DNA of 64,000 nucleotides from Paracoccus ravus (GTDB lineage Bacteria; Pseudomonadota; Alphaproteobacteria; Rhodobacterales; Rhodobacteraceae), in assembly GCF_004522175.1 (NCBI RefSeq), contig NZ_SDEB01000002.1:62001-126000 (forward strand). The letters run 5' to 3'. The notes beneath the pieces are model-generated. The model had not been told where the DNA came from, did no database searches, and saw only the letters and a list, made by a program, of their open reading frames with translations. The number at the start of each line of letters is the position of its first letter. The first letter of the stretch is position 1. Both the position numbers and the translations under genes were made by a program. This document shows positions 9,117-18,689 of this stretch, in pieces.

Positions 9117-9500
9117 CTATGGCATTGTTGCAAGGATCGCACCGACAAGCGCCACCGCCGCAGAAACCGCCAGCAGCAATCGCCAGGGGCGCTGCCACCA
9201 ATGGATGCGGCTGTCCGGCTCGGTGCTGAGCGGGGCGGCAACGAAACCCAGCTCCTCGCGGATGCGCTGGCGGGCGCGGGCCGGCGGCATGACCGGAACC
9301 AGATCATCCGCAATCCCGGACATGCGCCCCTGCCATTCCCGCAGCCGCGCGGCGAATTCCGGATCCTGCGCAAGCCGCGCGATCAGCATCTGAGCCTCAT
9401 CCCCTTCGACGAGACCCAGCGCGAGTTCGGCGGCGAGGATCTCGTCGAGGTCGGTCGGGGCGTCTTGCTGCTCTTCCATCCCTGCACTCATTCCCGTCAT
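9117..9500 (-). CDS. short membrane anti-sigma factor (RskA-like N-terminal domain)
   Basis: 127 residues. The ATG at 9500 overlaps the TGA of the sigma gene (ATGA), the usual coupling of a sigma factor with its anti-sigma partner. The first 70 residues resemble the RskA/ChrR-type cytoplasmic sigma-binding region ('DEILAAELALGLVEGDEAQMLIARLAQDPEFAARLREW'-type pattern, tryptophan-ended). One transmembrane helix lies at about 103-124 ('RLLLAVSAAVALVGAILA'). The protein ends four residues later, so the extracytoplasmic sensor domain normally found in this family is missing. Role by inference: it holds the ECF sigma factor at the inner membrane. Confidence 0.75.
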   Translation of the reverse strand: MTGMSAGMEEQQDAPTDLDEILAAELALGLVEGDEAQMLIARLAQDPEFAARLREWQGRMSGIADDLVPVMPPARARQRIREELGFVAAPLSTEPDSRIHWWQRPWRLLLAVSAAVALVGAILATMP

Positions 9501-10018
9501 GCCGAAAGCCGCGACAGCGCTCCGCGCAGCCATCGCCGCAGATCGGCGGCCGTGACGGATTCCCGGCTGGCCAGATCCTGATAGCTTAGCCCCTCAAGGT
9601 AGATCTCGCGAAGCGCCATCGCCTCTTCCTCGTTCAGCGCTGCAAGGACCGGTGCCCGCGCGCCCGAGGCGGTGGCGGCCGGAAGCGCGGCAAGCGCGCC
9701 CGCACTGCGCGGCTGCTGGCCCTCGGCGAGTTCGATCCGGCGCTGCCGCTGCCGCCCGAGCGCATGGGTTCGTGCGAGGGTGGTCAGCCATCTCGTGCCG
9801 GTCAGCGGCTGATCCGGGCGGGCCTTGGCCTGTCGCCAGATTTCGACATAGGTTCTTTGCAGGGCGGCCTCTGCCTCTGGGCGATCCTTGAGGATCGACA
9901 GGCACAAGGCGTAAATCCGCGCCGATGTCGCCGCATAGAGCGCGTCGAAGGCCTCGCGGTCTCCGCTCGCGGTCCTGGCGATCAGGTCGTCAACGGTATT
10001 GCTGCGCGCGTCGGGCAA
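9497..10018 (-). CDS. ECF-type RNA polymerase sigma factor
   Basis: About 173 residues. Region 2 is '[21 protein letters not shown]' to 'YVEIWRQA', and region 4 is '[23 protein letters not shown]' to '[13 protein letters not shown]', typical of group 4 (ECF) sigma factors. No ATG is in frame. TTG at 10018 is preferred because GAGGAA lies 8 bases upstream, and TTG at 10033 is the alternative. A good sigma-70 promoter lies just upstream (see 10051-10079). The downstream gene is its anti-sigma factor. The target regulon is not apparent, and cobS is divergent from it. Confidence 0.85.
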   Translation of the reverse strand: MPDARSNTVDDLIARTASGDREAFDALYAATSARIYALCLSILKDRPEAEAALQRTYVEIWRQAKARPDQPLTGTRWLTTLARTHALGRQRQRRIELAEGQQPRSAGALAALPAATASGARAPVLAALNEEEAMALREIYLEGLSYQDLASRESVTAADLRRWLRGALSRLSA

Positions 10019-10050
10019 GGGGCATTTCCTCAAGCTGGCGGTCGCGGGCG

Positions 10051-10079
10051 AGAGTATGGAGCCTCGCCGCGGGCGTCAA
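10051..10079 (-). promoter_or_regulatory. sigma-70 type promoter for the ECF sigma operon
   Basis: On the minus strand TTGACG (plus 10074-10079), an exact 17-bp spacer and TACTCT (plus 10051-10056). Transcription would begin near 10044, leaving a short leader before the TTG start. The housekeeping-type match suggests basal expression of the sigma/anti-sigma pair. Confidence 0.55.
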
Positions 10080-10175
10080 CGCAACCGGGCGGCAATGTTC
10101 CGCCGATGCGCGCGGCGCTTGCGCCTGCCCCGCGAATGCGCGATCAAGACGCCGATGCGACGAAAGGGCCTGACC

Positions 10176-11150
10176 ATGCTGGACGTGAACGCGAAACCCA
10201 CCGAGGAAATCGACCTGCGCGAGGTCTTCGGCCTCGACAGCGACATGAAGGTCAAGGGCTTTGCCGAACGAACCTCGCGCGTGCCCGAGATCGACCCGAC
10301 CTATAAATTCGATCCCGATACCACCATGGCGATCCTCGCGGGCTTTGCCTATAATCGCCGCGTGATGATCCAGGGCTATCACGGCACCGGGAAGTCCACC
10401 CATATCGAGCAGATCGCCGCCCGCCTGAACTGGCCCTGCGTGCGCGTCAACCTCGACAGCCATGTCAGCCGGATCGACCTGATCGGCAAGGACGCGATCA
10501 AGCTCGTCGATGGCAAGCAGGTCACGGTCTTTCACGAAGGCATCCTGCCTTGGGCCCTGCGCAACCCGACCGCGATCGTCTTTGACGAATATGACGCGGG
10601 CCGCGCCGATGTGATGTTCGTGATCCAGCGCGTGCTGGAGGCCGACGGCAAGCTGACCCTGCTGGATCAGAACGAAGTCATCACGCCGAACCCCTATTTC
10701 CGCCTGTTCGCCACCGCGAACACCGTGGGCCTTGGCGACACGACCGGCCTTTACCACGGCACGCAGCAGATCAACCAGGGCCAGATGGACCGCTGGTCGC
10801 TGGTCTCGACGCTGAACTACCTGAGCCACGATGCCGAGGCCGCCATCGTTCTGGCCAAAAACCCGACCTATAACACCGAGAAGGGCCGCAAGATCATCAA
10901 CCAGATGGTGACCTTGGCCGACCTGACCCGCACCGCCTTCATGCAGGGCGACCTGTCCACGGTCATGTCGCCCCGGACCGTCATTGCATGGGCGCAAAAC
11001 GCCCGCATCTTCGGCGACAATATCGGCTACGCCTTCCGCCTGACCTTCCTGAACAAATGCGACGAGCTGGAACGCCAGACGGTCGCCGAGTTCTACCAGC
11101 GCCTGTTCGATGAGGAACTGCCGGAAAGCGCGGCGGTCAAGGCGGGGTGA
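10176..11150 (+). CDS. cobS: cobaltochelatase AAA+ subunit CobS
   Basis: 324 residues. The AAA+ ATPase core has Walker A 'GYHGTGKST' (about 65), Walker B 'IVFDEYDAG' and the sensor region '[14 protein letters not shown]'. CobS forms a chaperone-like complex with CobT that powers CobN to insert cobalt into hydrogenobyrinic acid a,c-diamide in aerobic B12 synthesis. The start '[18 protein letters not shown]' at 10176 matches the family N-terminus. The open frame extends back to 9999 but without family similarity. The stop overlaps the next gene as TGATG. cobN is not in the window. Confidence 0.95.
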   Translation: MLDVNAKPTEEIDLREVFGLDSDMKVKGFAERTSRVPEIDPTYKFDPDTTMAILAGFAYNRRVMIQGYHGTGKSTHIEQIAARLNWPCVRVNLDSHVSRIDLIGKDAIKLVDGKQVTVFHEGILPWALRNPTAIVFDEYDAGRADVMFVIQRVLEADGKLTLLDQNEVITPNPYFRLFATANTVGLGDTTGLYHGTQQINQGQMDRWSLVSTLNYLSHDAEAAIVLAKNPTYNTEKGRKIINQMVTLADLTRTAFMQGDLSTVMSPRTVIAWAQNARIFGDNIGYAFRLTFLNKCDELERQTVAEFYQRLFDEELPESAAVKAG

Positions 11151-11869
11151 TGACGGGCAATGCGGACAGGACCGGGCTTCATGTCGGACTGATCGCAGGT
11201 CTCGGCCCTGCGGCGACCGTCGCCTATTACCAGAAACTGTCCGAGATTGCCGCCGCGCGGGGGCATCGGCTTGAACTGACGATGGTTCAGGCCGAGATCC
11301 GCGAGGTCGCTGCGAATAATCATGCCAATCGCAGTGCCGAACAGGCCACGATTTTCGCCAGTCTTCTCGGGAGGCTGAAAGCCGCCGGGGCGGATTTCGC
11401 CTCGATCCCGGCGATCGGGCCGCATTTCTGCTATGAGGAGCTGAAGCCTCTCAGCCCGCTGCCTTTGCTCTCGGCCATTGCGCCGCTGGACGCGTATTGC
11501 GCCCGGCAGGGCTATCGCCGGATTGGCCTTCTGGGCACGGCGCGCGCCATGCAGACGCGGCTTTTCGGGCAGATGAGCACGACCGAGATGTTGGTTCCTT
11601 CGAACCTCGACGCCGTCGGCAAAACCTATCAGGACATGGCGACCGATGGCCGTTGCAGCGACGAGGCGCGGCAGATGTTCTTCGCTGCCGGGGCCGAGAT
11701 GATGCAGAATGGGGCCGAAGCCATTGCCTTGGCCGGAACCGATCTGCTGCTTGCTTTCGATGGCCGCGATCCGGGCTTCCCGGTGATCGACGTGCTGGAA
11801 ATCCATGTCGAGGTCTTGGCCGATCTCGCCACCGGGCGCAAAACCTTGGCCGAGGCCGGAGTGCAGTGA
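11150..11869 (+). CDS. aspartate/glutamate racemase-like protein lacking both catalytic cysteines
   Basis: 239 residues. The fold-level pattern of the Asp/Glu racemase (YgeA-like) family is clear: '[18 protein letters not shown]' at the N-terminus, '[17 protein letters not shown]' near 125 and 'IDVLEIHVE' near the C-terminus. The two cysteines that act as the catalytic acid/base pair are gone: the first (normally CNT.H) reads 'IPAIGPH', with Pro87 in the Cys position and His92 kept, and the second (normally GCTE) reads 'LAGTDLLL', with Gly196. Both junctions are TGATG overlaps (cobS stop/start, stop/cobT start), so it is translated with the chelatase subunits. A racemase activity is unlikely; a binding role is a guess. 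Confidence 0.8.
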   Translation: MTGNADRTGLHVGLIAGLGPAATVAYYQKLSEIAAARGHRLELTMVQAEIREVAANNHANRSAEQATIFASLLGRLKAAGADFASIPAIGPHFCYEELKPLSPLPLLSAIAPLDAYCARQGYRRIGLLGTARAMQTRLFGQMSTTEMLVPSNLDAVGKTYQDMATDGRCSDEARQMFFAAGAEMMQNGAEAIALAGTDLLLAFDGRDPGFPVIDVLEIHVEVLADLATGRKTLAEAGVQ

Positions 11870-13737
11870 TGAAAAAATCCGACAACCCCGCCGATCCGTT
11901 CAAGAAGGCCCTGACCGAGGCCACCCGCGCCTTGGCTGAAGAGCATGAGTTGAACATCACCTTCAGCGCCGATCCTCCGGGCTATTCGGGCGATACGATG
12001 CGCCTGCCGCAGGTCAGCCGCCGGATGACACGCGACGAGGTGCTGCTGGCGCGCGGCACAGCGGATGCGCTGGCGATGAAACTGCGCCACCATGACGCCG
12101 CGACCCATGCGAAATACGCGCCCGCAGGTCCAATGGCGCGCGACCTGTATGAGGCGATGGAAACCGCGCGCTGCGAGGCGCTTGGCGCGCGCGACATGCC
12201 CGGCGCGCTCTCGAATATCGACGCCAAGCTGGGGCAAGAGGCCGACCGCAAGGGCTATGGCCAGATCAAGGCCCCGGCGGATGCGCCGCTTGCGGTCGCT
12301 GCGGGCTATATCGTGCGACAGATGGCGACCGGGCGCGCTTTGCCCGCCTCGGCTCAGCATGTGGCCGACCTGTGGCGGCCCTTTGTCGAGCAGCAGGCGG
12401 GCGGGGATATTCAGGACCTCGCACATGCACTGTCGGACCAATCCTCCTTTGCCCGGCTTGCGCGCAAGGTGATTGCCGATCTCGGCTATGGCGACCAATT
12501 GGGCGAAGACCCCGACGAGCCGCAAGAAGACGAGGCCGAGGAAAACGCCGAGCAGGACGAGGAATCGGGCGATAACCAATCCCGCGACCAGTCGCAGGAT
12601 GAGGATGCCGAGGCGAGCCCCGAGCGCACGCAGGAGCAGCAGCAGGATGAGCGTCAGGCGCAGGTCAGCATGGATGACCAGTCCGACGAGGAAATGGCCG
12701 ATGAGGCCGAGATGTCCGAGGCGGAAAGCCCGCCCGACATCCCGCCTCCTGTCAGCGATGCCAGCGCCGATTACCGCATCTATGCGCAAAGCTTTGACGA
12801 GGAAATCCGCGCCGAAGACCTCGCCGACCCGGCGGAGTTGGAACGCCTGCGCGCCTATCTCGACAAGCAGTTGGAGCCCCTGCGCGGCGCGGTTTCGCGG
12901 CTGGCCAACAAGCTGCAGCGTCGCCTGCAGGCACAGCAGAACCGCAGCTGGGAATTCGACAAGGAAGAGGGCGTCTTGGATGCCGGACGCCTCGCCCGCG
13001 TGGTCGCGAACCCGACCACGCCGCTCAGCTTCAAGGTCGAGAAGGATACCGAGTTCCGCGACACCGTGGTGACGCTGCTTCTGGACAATTCCGGCTCGAT
13101 GCGGGGGCGCCCGATCTCGATCGCCGCGATCTGCGCCGATGTTCTGGCCCGTACGCTGGAGCGTAGCCAAGTCAAGGTCGAGATCCTCGGCTTCACCACC
13201 CGCGCATGGAAAGGCGGGCAAAGCCGCGAGCAATGGCTCGCGAATGGCCGTCCCGCGCAACCCGGCCGCCTGAACGATCTGCGCCATATCATCTATAAAT
13301 CCGCCGATGCGCCGTGGCGGCGGGTGCGGCCCAATCTGGGCCTGATGATGAAAGAGGGGCTGTTGAAGGAAAATATCGACGGCGAGGCGCTGGAATGGGC
13401 GCATCGCCGCCTTGCCCGCCGTCCCGAGGCGCGGCGCATCCTCATGGTGATCTCGGATGGTGCGCCGGTCGATGATTCGACCCTGTCGGTGAACCCGGCG
13501 AACTATCTGGAAAAACACCTGCGCGATGTCATCGCCATGATCGAGAAGCGCAAACAGGTGGAGCTGCTCGCCATCGGCATCGGCCATGACGTGACCCGCT
13601 ATTACCAGCGCGCCGTCACGATCACCGATGCCGAGCAATTGGCGGGCGCGATCACCGAACAGCTTGCCGCGCTTTTCGAGGCCGATCCGCGCAAACGTGC
13701 CCGCGTGCTTGGCCAAGGCGCGATGCGCCGGGCCTGA
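11869..13737 (+). CDS. cobT: cobaltochelatase subunit CobT
   Basis: 622 residues. ATG at 11869 overlaps the previous stop (TGATG). The N-terminal helical part (1-205) is followed by a strongly acidic, Gln-rich linker (about 205-300: [17 protein letters not shown] and similar) and then a von Willebrand A domain with the MIDAS motif '[11 protein letters not shown]' (about 405) and '[11 protein letters not shown]'. CobT is the partner of the CobS ATPase in aerobic cobalt insertion into the corrin ring. Length, acidic hinge and MIDAS all fit. A frame open 5' of 11869 overlaps the racemase gene and is not coding. Confidence 0.95.
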   Translation: MKKSDNPADPFKKALTEATRALAEEHELNITFSADPPGYSGDTMRLPQVSRRMTRDEVLLARGTADALAMKLRHHDAATHAKYAPAGPMARDLYEAMETARCEALGARDMPGALSNIDAKLGQEADRKGYGQIKAPADAPLAVAAGYIVRQMATGRALPASAQHVADLWRPFVEQQAGGDIQDLAHALSDQSSFARLARKVIADLGYGDQLGEDPDEPQEDEAEENAEQDEESGDNQSRDQSQDEDAEASPERTQEQQQDERQAQVSMDDQSDEEMADEAEMSEAESPPDIPPPVSDASADYRIYAQSFDEEIRAEDLADPAELERLRAYLDKQLEPLRGAVSRLANKLQRRLQAQQNRSWEFDKEEGVLDAGRLARVVANPTTPLSFKVEKDTEFRDTVVTLLLDNSGSMRGRPISIAAICADVLARTLERSQVKVEILGFTTRAWKGGQSREQWLANGRPAQPGRLNDLRHIIYKSADAPWRRVRPNLGLMMKEGLLKENIDGEALEWAHRRLARRPEARRILMVISDGAPVDDSTLSVNPANYLEKHLRDVIAMIEKRKQVELLAIGIGHDVTRYYQRAVTITDAEQLAGAITEQLAALFEADPRKRARVLGQGAMRRA

Positions 13738-13778
13738 CGCGGCTGAAATACACCTGAGAAGAAAAAGAAGGGGTGCCC

Positions 13779-15590
13779 ATGTTCCAGAGTTACGACAGCC
13801 ATTCCAACCCGGCCCAGCATGTGCCGCGTCTGGCCGCTTTGCGTGTCGAGTTGCAAGCCCGTGGCCTTGACGGCTTCCTCGTGCCCCGTGCCGATGCGCA
13901 TCAAAGCGAATATGTCGCGGATCGCGATGCGCGGCTGGGCTGGCTCACCGGCTTCACCGGTTCGGCGGGCTTTGCCATCGTGACGCCGGATCAGGCGGGC
14001 GTTTTCATCGACGGCCGCTACCGCGTTCAGGTGAAATCCGAGATCGATCTGGGCCATTTCACCCCGGTCAACTGGCCCGAGACGAAAGCGGCGGTCTGGC
14101 TGCGCAAGGCCCTGCCCGAGGGCGGCCGGATCGGTTTCGATCCGTGGCTGCATACCCGCCGCGAGATCCGCGAGATAGAGGCCGGCCTCGTCGGCTCCGA
14201 GATCGCGCTGGTGGCGGTCGAGACCAACCCGATCGACGCGATCTGGAAGGACCAGCCCGAGGCTCCGATCGGCGCGGTCCGGCTCTGGCCCGATGCCCTT
14301 GCCGGTGAGACTGCCGCCGAGAAGCGCGTGCGAATCGGTGCAAAGCTGCGCGATGGCAAGGCCAATGCGGCGGTGCTGACCCTGCCCGATTCGATCTCGT
14401 GGCTTCTGAACATTCGCGGCGCGGATGTGCCGAAGAACCCGGTCGTCCTGTCCTTTGCCATTGTCGAGGCCGATGGCCGCGTCGCGGTCTTTGCCGATCC
14501 GCGCAAGTTCTCCTCGGATATCCGCGTGGCACTCGGCAACGAGGTCACGATCCTGCCGCCCGAGGCGCTGACGCCCGCCCTGACCAACCTGACCGGCCCG
14601 GTCGTGGTCGATGCCGGCACCGCGCCCGAGCAGGTCTTCCGTCTGATCGAAAGCATGAAGACCGAAATCGTCGAAAGCCTCGACCCGGTCATCATGCCGA
14701 AGGCCACCAAGAACGCCTATGAGATCGCGGGCATGCGCAGCGCGCATCTGCGCGACGGCGTGGCGGTGACCGAACTCTTGTGCTGGCTCGACGCGCAGGC
14801 CCCCGGCATCGGCGAGAAGCCCCTGACCGAGATCGACATCTGCCGCAAGCTCGAAGAATTGCGCGTGGCGCAGGGCATTCTGGATATCAGCTTCGATACC
14901 ATCCTGGGCTCGGGCCCGCATGGCGCGATCAACCACTATCACGTTTCGGAGGACAGCAATCGCCGCATCCTTCCCGGCGAGATCGTGCTGGTCGATTCCG
15001 GCGGCCAATATGGCGACGGCACGACCGACATCACCCGCACTTTGCCGATGGGCGATTTCGACCCCTCGATCCGGATGCCCTATACCCGCGTACTGCAAGG
15101 CATGATCGCGGTCTCGCGGGCGAAATTCCCGCGCGGCGTCGCGGGGGCGCATCTCGACGCGCTGGCCCGTGCGCCGCTCTGGATGGAGGGGATGGATTAC
15201 GATCACGGCACCGGTCACGGCGTCGGCGCGGGGCTTTCGGTGCATGAGGGTCCGGTGCGGATCTCGCGCATCTCGGATATCCCGCTGCAACCGGGGATGA
15301 TCCTCTCGAACGAGCCGGGCTATTACCGCGAGGGCGAATACGGCATCCGCATCGAAAACCTGATCGTCGTGCAAAAGACCGACAGCGTCGATGGCCGCGA
15401 CATGCTCGATTTCGAGACCCTGACCATCGCGCCTATCGACAAACGCCTGATCGACCCCTCGTTGATGTCGCGCGCCGAGATTGAATGGCTTGACGCCTAT
15501 CACGCATGGGTGCGGACCGAGCTTGACCCGCTGGTCGCGGACAGCACGCGCGGCTGGCTTGAGGCCGCCACCAGCCCGCTTCTGGGCTGA
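13779..15590 (+). CDS. pepP: M24 family aminopeptidase P (Xaa-Pro aminopeptidase)
   Basis: 603 residues, matching the long cytosolic aminopeptidase P form with two creatinase-like N-terminal domains followed by the pita-bread catalytic domain and a C-terminal extension. The dinuclear metal ligands are present: 'VDSGGQYGDGTTDITRT' (two Asp), 'GTGHGVGAG' (His), 'SNEPGYY' (Glu) and 'YGIRIENL' (Glu). It removes N-terminal residues preceding proline. ATG at 13779 is preferred to GTG 13773 because AAGGGG sits at proper spacing. It lies 41 bp after cobT and is followed by an intrinsic terminator. Confidence 0.93.
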   Translation: MFQSYDSHSNPAQHVPRLAALRVELQARGLDGFLVPRADAHQSEYVADRDARLGWLTGFTGSAGFAIVTPDQAGVFIDGRYRVQVKSEIDLGHFTPVNWPETKAAVWLRKALPEGGRIGFDPWLHTRREIREIEAGLVGSEIALVAVETNPIDAIWKDQPEAPIGAVRLWPDALAGETAAEKRVRIGAKLRDGKANAAVLTLPDSISWLLNIRGADVPKNPVVLSFAIVEADGRVAVFADPRKFSSDIRVALGNEVTILPPEALTPALTNLTGPVVVDAGTAPEQVFRLIESMKTEIVESLDPVIMPKATKNAYEIAGMRSAHLRDGVAVTELLCWLDAQAPGIGEKPLTEIDICRKLEELRVAQGILDISFDTILGSGPHGAINHYHVSEDSNRRILPGEIVLVDSGGQYGDGTTDITRTLPMGDFDPSIRMPYTRVLQGMIAVSRAKFPRGVAGAHLDALARAPLWMEGMDYDHGTGHGVGAGLSVHEGPVRISRISDIPLQPGMILSNEPGYYREGEYGIRIENLIVVQKTDSVDGRDMLDFETLTIAPIDKRLIDPSLMSRAEIEWLDAYHAWVRTELDPLVADSTRGWLEAATSPLLG

Positions 15591-15600
15591 ACTCCGATAA

Positions 15601-15626
15601 GGCGCCGCACCTCGCGGCGCCTTTTT
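15601..15626 (+). terminator. intrinsic terminator after pepP
   Basis: Perfect 8-bp stem GGCGCCGC / GCGGCGCC with loop ACCTC, followed directly by TTTTT. It sits between convergent genes. The T-run favours rightward transcripts. Confidence 0.9.
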
Positions 15627-15627
15627 C

Positions 15628-16686
15628 TCATTCGCTCTCGGCCCATTCCGGGTGACGGCGGCGCCATTCCAGCGAATTGATGAAGGCGACCGCGATGAAG
15701 CCTGCGCCCAGAAGCCCCGTCACGAATTCCGGTATATGGGTCAGGGTCTGGATGAACATAATGATCGACAGCACGAAGATCGACCAGAAGGCCCCGTGTT
15801 CAAGATAGCGGAACTGGGCGAGCGTGCCCTTTTCGACCAGCATGACGGTCATGGAACGCACATACATCGCGCCGATCCCCAGCCCGATGGCGATGAGGAA
15901 CAGGTTCTGCGTCAGGGCAAAGGCCCCGATGACGCCATCAAAGCTGAACGAGGCGTCCAGCACCTCGAGATAGAGGAACGCGCCGAAACCGCCCCGCGCC
16001 ATGTCCCCGGCCGATACCCCCCCGCCCCAGCGATCCAGCACATGGCCCAGAGCATCGACCATCAGATAGGTGATGACCCCCCATGTCGCGGCGACGATGA
16101 ATTGATGCTCTTTCTCGGCGGGCAGGAAATGCAAGACGACCATCATGCAGACGAGGACGAAACCCACCTCCATGCCGCGGATCTCGCCGATCTTGCGCAG
16201 GGCGGTCTCGACGCCGGCGATCCAATGCACATCCTTGCTCTGGTCAAAGAAATAATTCAGCGCGACCAGCATCAGGAAGGCGCCCCCGAAACCCGCGATG
16301 GGCAGATGCGCCTCGTGGATGATACGGGCATATTCCCTGGGCTGGGTTGCGGCCATGCGCAGGGCTTCGATCGGGCCGAGATGCGCAGCGATCACCACGA
16401 TGAGAAGCGGAAAGATCACCCGCATCCCAAAGACCGCGATGACGATCCCCCAGGTCAGAAAGCGCCGCTGCCAGAGGGGCGTCATCTGCTTGAGCTTGTT
16501 TGCGTTGACGATCGCATTGTCGAAGCTGAGCGAAATTTCCAGCACCGCTAGCACCGTGGCGATCAGGAAAAAGGACAGGCTGCCCGAGCCGGTTCCCGAG
16601 TATTGCCAGCCGATCAATGCCGCAAGGGCCAGTCCCGCCCCGGTCACGATAAAGGGCCAGGTCAAGTAGCGTAGCGTGGATTTCAT
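15628..16686 (-). CDS. DUF475 membrane protein (TerC-related)
   Basis: 352 residues with about nine hydrophobic helices. It has two internally related acidic membrane motifs, 'LEISLSFDNAIVNANKL' near 50 and 'EVLDASFSFDGVIGAF' near 245, which define DUF475 and resemble the metal-binding motifs of TerC. Such proteins are often labelled as tellurium-resistance related, but no direct role is established and no other ter genes are nearby, so metal (for example calcium or manganese) handling is only an inference. It ends just beyond the pepP terminator and diverges from the DUF1045 gene. Confidence 0.88.
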   Translation of the reverse strand: MKSTLRYLTWPFIVTGAGLALAALIGWQYSGTGSGSLSFFLIATVLAVLEISLSFDNAIVNANKLKQMTPLWQRRFLTWGIVIAVFGMRVIFPLLIVVIAAHLGPIEALRMAATQPREYARIIHEAHLPIAGFGGAFLMLVALNYFFDQSKDVHWIAGVETALRKIGEIRGMEVGFVLVCMMVVLHFLPAEKEHQFIVAATWGVITYLMVDALGHVLDRWGGGVSAGDMARGGFGAFLYLEVLDASFSFDGVIGAFALTQNLFLIAIGLGIGAMYVRSMTVMLVEKGTLAQFRYLEHGAFWSIFVLSIIMFIQTLTHIPEFVTGLLGAGFIAVAFINSLEWRRRHPEWAESE

Positions 16687-16699
16687 CCCGCATTCCTGA

Positions 16700-16728
16700 T
16701 TGTCGATCAGATGAGCTAGCCATAATCT
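16700..16728 (+). promoter_or_regulatory. candidate promoter for the DUF1045 / PhnM-like pair
   Basis: TTGTCG (16700-16705), 17-bp spacer, TAATCT (16723-16728), about 80 bp upstream of the DUF1045 start. Read by eye; moderate match only. Confidence 0.35.
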
Positions 16729-16808
16729 CGCGCCGTTCCTGGGGCAAGCCGTGACCGCAAGATTGCGCCCATCATCTGGCAGACATGCCTGAAATGCAGG
16801 AGAAACCG

Positions 16809-17492
16809 ATGAATTTCAGGCGCTTTGCCCTGTATCACCTGCCCGATGGCCCACTTGGCGCCTTCGGCAGCGCCTGGCTGGGCTGGGATGCCCGCCAGCG
16901 GGAAAAGCCGACCCGTCCCGCCTTAGCCGGACTGCCCGATCGGGCCGAAAGCCTGACCTCGACGCCGATGCGCTACGGATTTCACGCCACGCTCAAGGCT
17001 CCGTTCCGGCTTCGCCCCGAGGCCGCGATCGCGGATCTTGCCCGGCGCACGGAATTGCTCTGCGATCACCTGTCGCCCTTTGCGCTGGATCTGGAACTCC
17101 GGGCGGACTGGGGATTCGTGGCCCTGCTGCCGCGCCACCAGCCGCCCGAGCTTCTGGCGCTGGAACAGGCGCTGGTCACCCGGCTCGACGATCTGCGCGC
17201 CCCGCTCACGCCCGCCGAGCGCGAACGCCGGCAACCCGAGCGCCTGCCCGAGACAGCCCGCGCGCATCTGGACCATTGGGGCTATCCTTTCGTGCTGGAC
17301 CTGTTCCGCTATCACCTGACGCTTTCGAACGGGCTGCCGCCCAATCGGGCCAGCACCCTTCTGGCCGCGCTGGAAAGGCCCCTTGCACCCTTGATCGCCG
17401 CGCCCCTGCGGGTCGATCGCGTCGCGCTCTTGGGCGAGGATGAGAGCAGACATATGGTGCTTATCGAGGAATTTCCTCTGCGCGGCCCCTGA
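16809..17492 (+). CDS. DUF1045 protein, 2H-phosphoesterase superfamily (phosphonate-associated)
   Basis: 227 residues. Two His-x-Thr motifs of the 2H phosphoesterase fold are intact: 'GFHATLKAPF' (His59) and 'RYHLTLSNG' (His169). This family is usually found in phosphonate (C-P lyase) gene clusters and is predicted to act on a phosphorylated ribose intermediate such as a cyclic phosphate. ATG 16809 has GGAG at 8-base spacing and begins 'MNFRRFALYHLP', the usual family N-terminus. The next gene is PhnM-like, but no phnG-L or transporter genes are in the window. Confidence 0.9.
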   Translation: MNFRRFALYHLPDGPLGAFGSAWLGWDARQREKPTRPALAGLPDRAESLTSTPMRYGFHATLKAPFRLRPEAAIADLARRTELLCDHLSPFALDLELRADWGFVALLPRHQPPELLALEQALVTRLDDLRAPLTPAERERRQPERLPETARAHLDHWGYPFVLDLFRYHLTLSNGLPPNRASTLLAALERPLAPLIAAPLRVDRVALLGEDESRHMVLIEEFPLRGP

Positions 17493-17565
17493 TCGCACCC
17501 GCAATGTCACGCAGGTTTCATGCCGCAGGGGCATAGTCCAGTTCGACAACCGCGCCGAGACGTTC

Positions 17566-18687
17566 ATGCCCATCCTTCCCCCTATCCGTTTCGTTGGTGC
17601 CACGATCCTGCGCGAGGGCGAATTGCGCCAGAGATCCGTCTCGATCGCGGCAGGGCGCATCACCCGGGGGCCGCTGCCTGCCGTGGACATGTCGGGCTTT
17701 CTGATCCTGCCGGGCATCGTGGACATGCTCCACCTGCCGCCGACGGGGGGCGATGCGGCGATGCGGCTGCGTCGCTGTCGCGTGGCTGCGGCCGGGGCCG
17801 GGATCACCACGGCATGGGTCGCGCCGCATTGGGCCTGGGATGGCGGCAGCGAAAGCCCGGAATCGGCGCAGGATTTCCTGCATCTGCTGCAGCGTGGCAG
17901 CGCCCCCGATCTGCGTCCCGCGCTGAGGATCGAAAGCGGTCGCAGCGACACGACCGCGCGGCTGACCGCGCTTTGCGACGAGATCCGCCCCGAGCTTTGC
18001 TGGTTCCAGAACGACCTTGCCCGTCTCTCGGACCTCTTGCAGCACGATCCGCAGCGTTTCGCGCAGGCCGCGACCGAGATCGGCATGGCGGCAGATGATC
18101 TGGCCTTGGCCTTGAAGGCCGCCACCGAAAACCGGCGCGATGTGCCACGCCACCTGTGCCGACTTGCGGAACATTTCGATGCGCTTGCCACCCGCTATGG
18201 CAGCATCGGCGACACCGGCGGGGCCATGCGCGAGACACATTCGATGATCGGCGCAAGCCTTGCCGCCTGCCCCGCCGCCCATTCCGCCGCAGCCGCCGCC
18301 GGGGCGATGGGCGATCCGGTCCTGCTTTCCGCCGCGGATGAGGACCGGCTGAACGACATGCTGCGCAGCGGGCTTGGCGATGCCATCGTCTCGGATGGCC
18401 ATCCCGACAGGCTGGCGCGGCTCGCCTTGTCGCTTTCCGGCGCGGATCTTGCGGATCTGCCGCGCATCTGGGCGATGCTTTCGGCGCGCCCGGCCGAGAT
18501 CATGGGCTTTGCCGATCGCGGCCGGCTGGATCTGGCCTGTCGGGCGGATCTGGTCATGATCGCGGCCAAGAGCGGGCGCGTCGAGGCGACCATCTCGGCG
18601 GGGCGGCTGATCCATCTCGGCGGCGTGGCCCGCGCGCGTTTTGCCGCGGCCAGCCTGACCGGCGGTTCGCGCATTGCCGCCGAATAG
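17566..18687 (+). CDS. PhnM-like amidohydrolase-fold protein with missing metal ligands
   Basis: 373 residues. The overall layout follows PhnM (alpha-D-ribose 1-methylphosphonate 5-triphosphate diphosphatase): an N-terminal beta domain ending 'LILPGIVDM', then a barrel with 'MRETHSMIGASLAACPAA', 'IVSDGHPDRL' and a C-terminal 'GRLDLACRADLVMI'. The ligands expected for catalysis are absent: the 'DxHTD' motif reads D-M-L-H-L (53-57), and the 'SHDD' motif reads 'SIGDT' (214-217). Only Asp277 of the 'SD' motif survives. Its partner is the 2H phosphoesterase 73 bp upstream. It is probably a non-catalytic or altered paralogue. The 3' end is only 2 bp from the convergent glycerate kinase stop. Confidence 0.75.
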   Translation: MPILPPIRFVGATILREGELRQRSVSIAAGRITRGPLPAVDMSGFLILPGIVDMLHLPPTGGDAAMRLRRCRVAAAGAGITTAWVAPHWAWDGGSESPESAQDFLHLLQRGSAPDLRPALRIESGRSDTTARLTALCDEIRPELCWFQNDLARLSDLLQHDPQRFAQAATEIGMAADDLALALKAATENRRDVPRHLCRLAEHFDALATRYGSIGDTGGAMRETHSMIGASLAACPAAHSAAAAAGAMGDPVLLSAADEDRLNDMLRSGLGDAIVSDGHPDRLARLALSLSGADLADLPRIWAMLSARPAEIMGFADRGRLDLACRADLVMIAAKSGRVEATISAGRLIHLGGVARARFAAASLTGGSRIAAE

Positions 18688-18689
18688 GC

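Noticed and set aside
15628..16686. Tellurite resistance gene
   Set aside because: Only a TerC-like domain (DUF475) is present, with no other ter genes; the resistance label is not supported.
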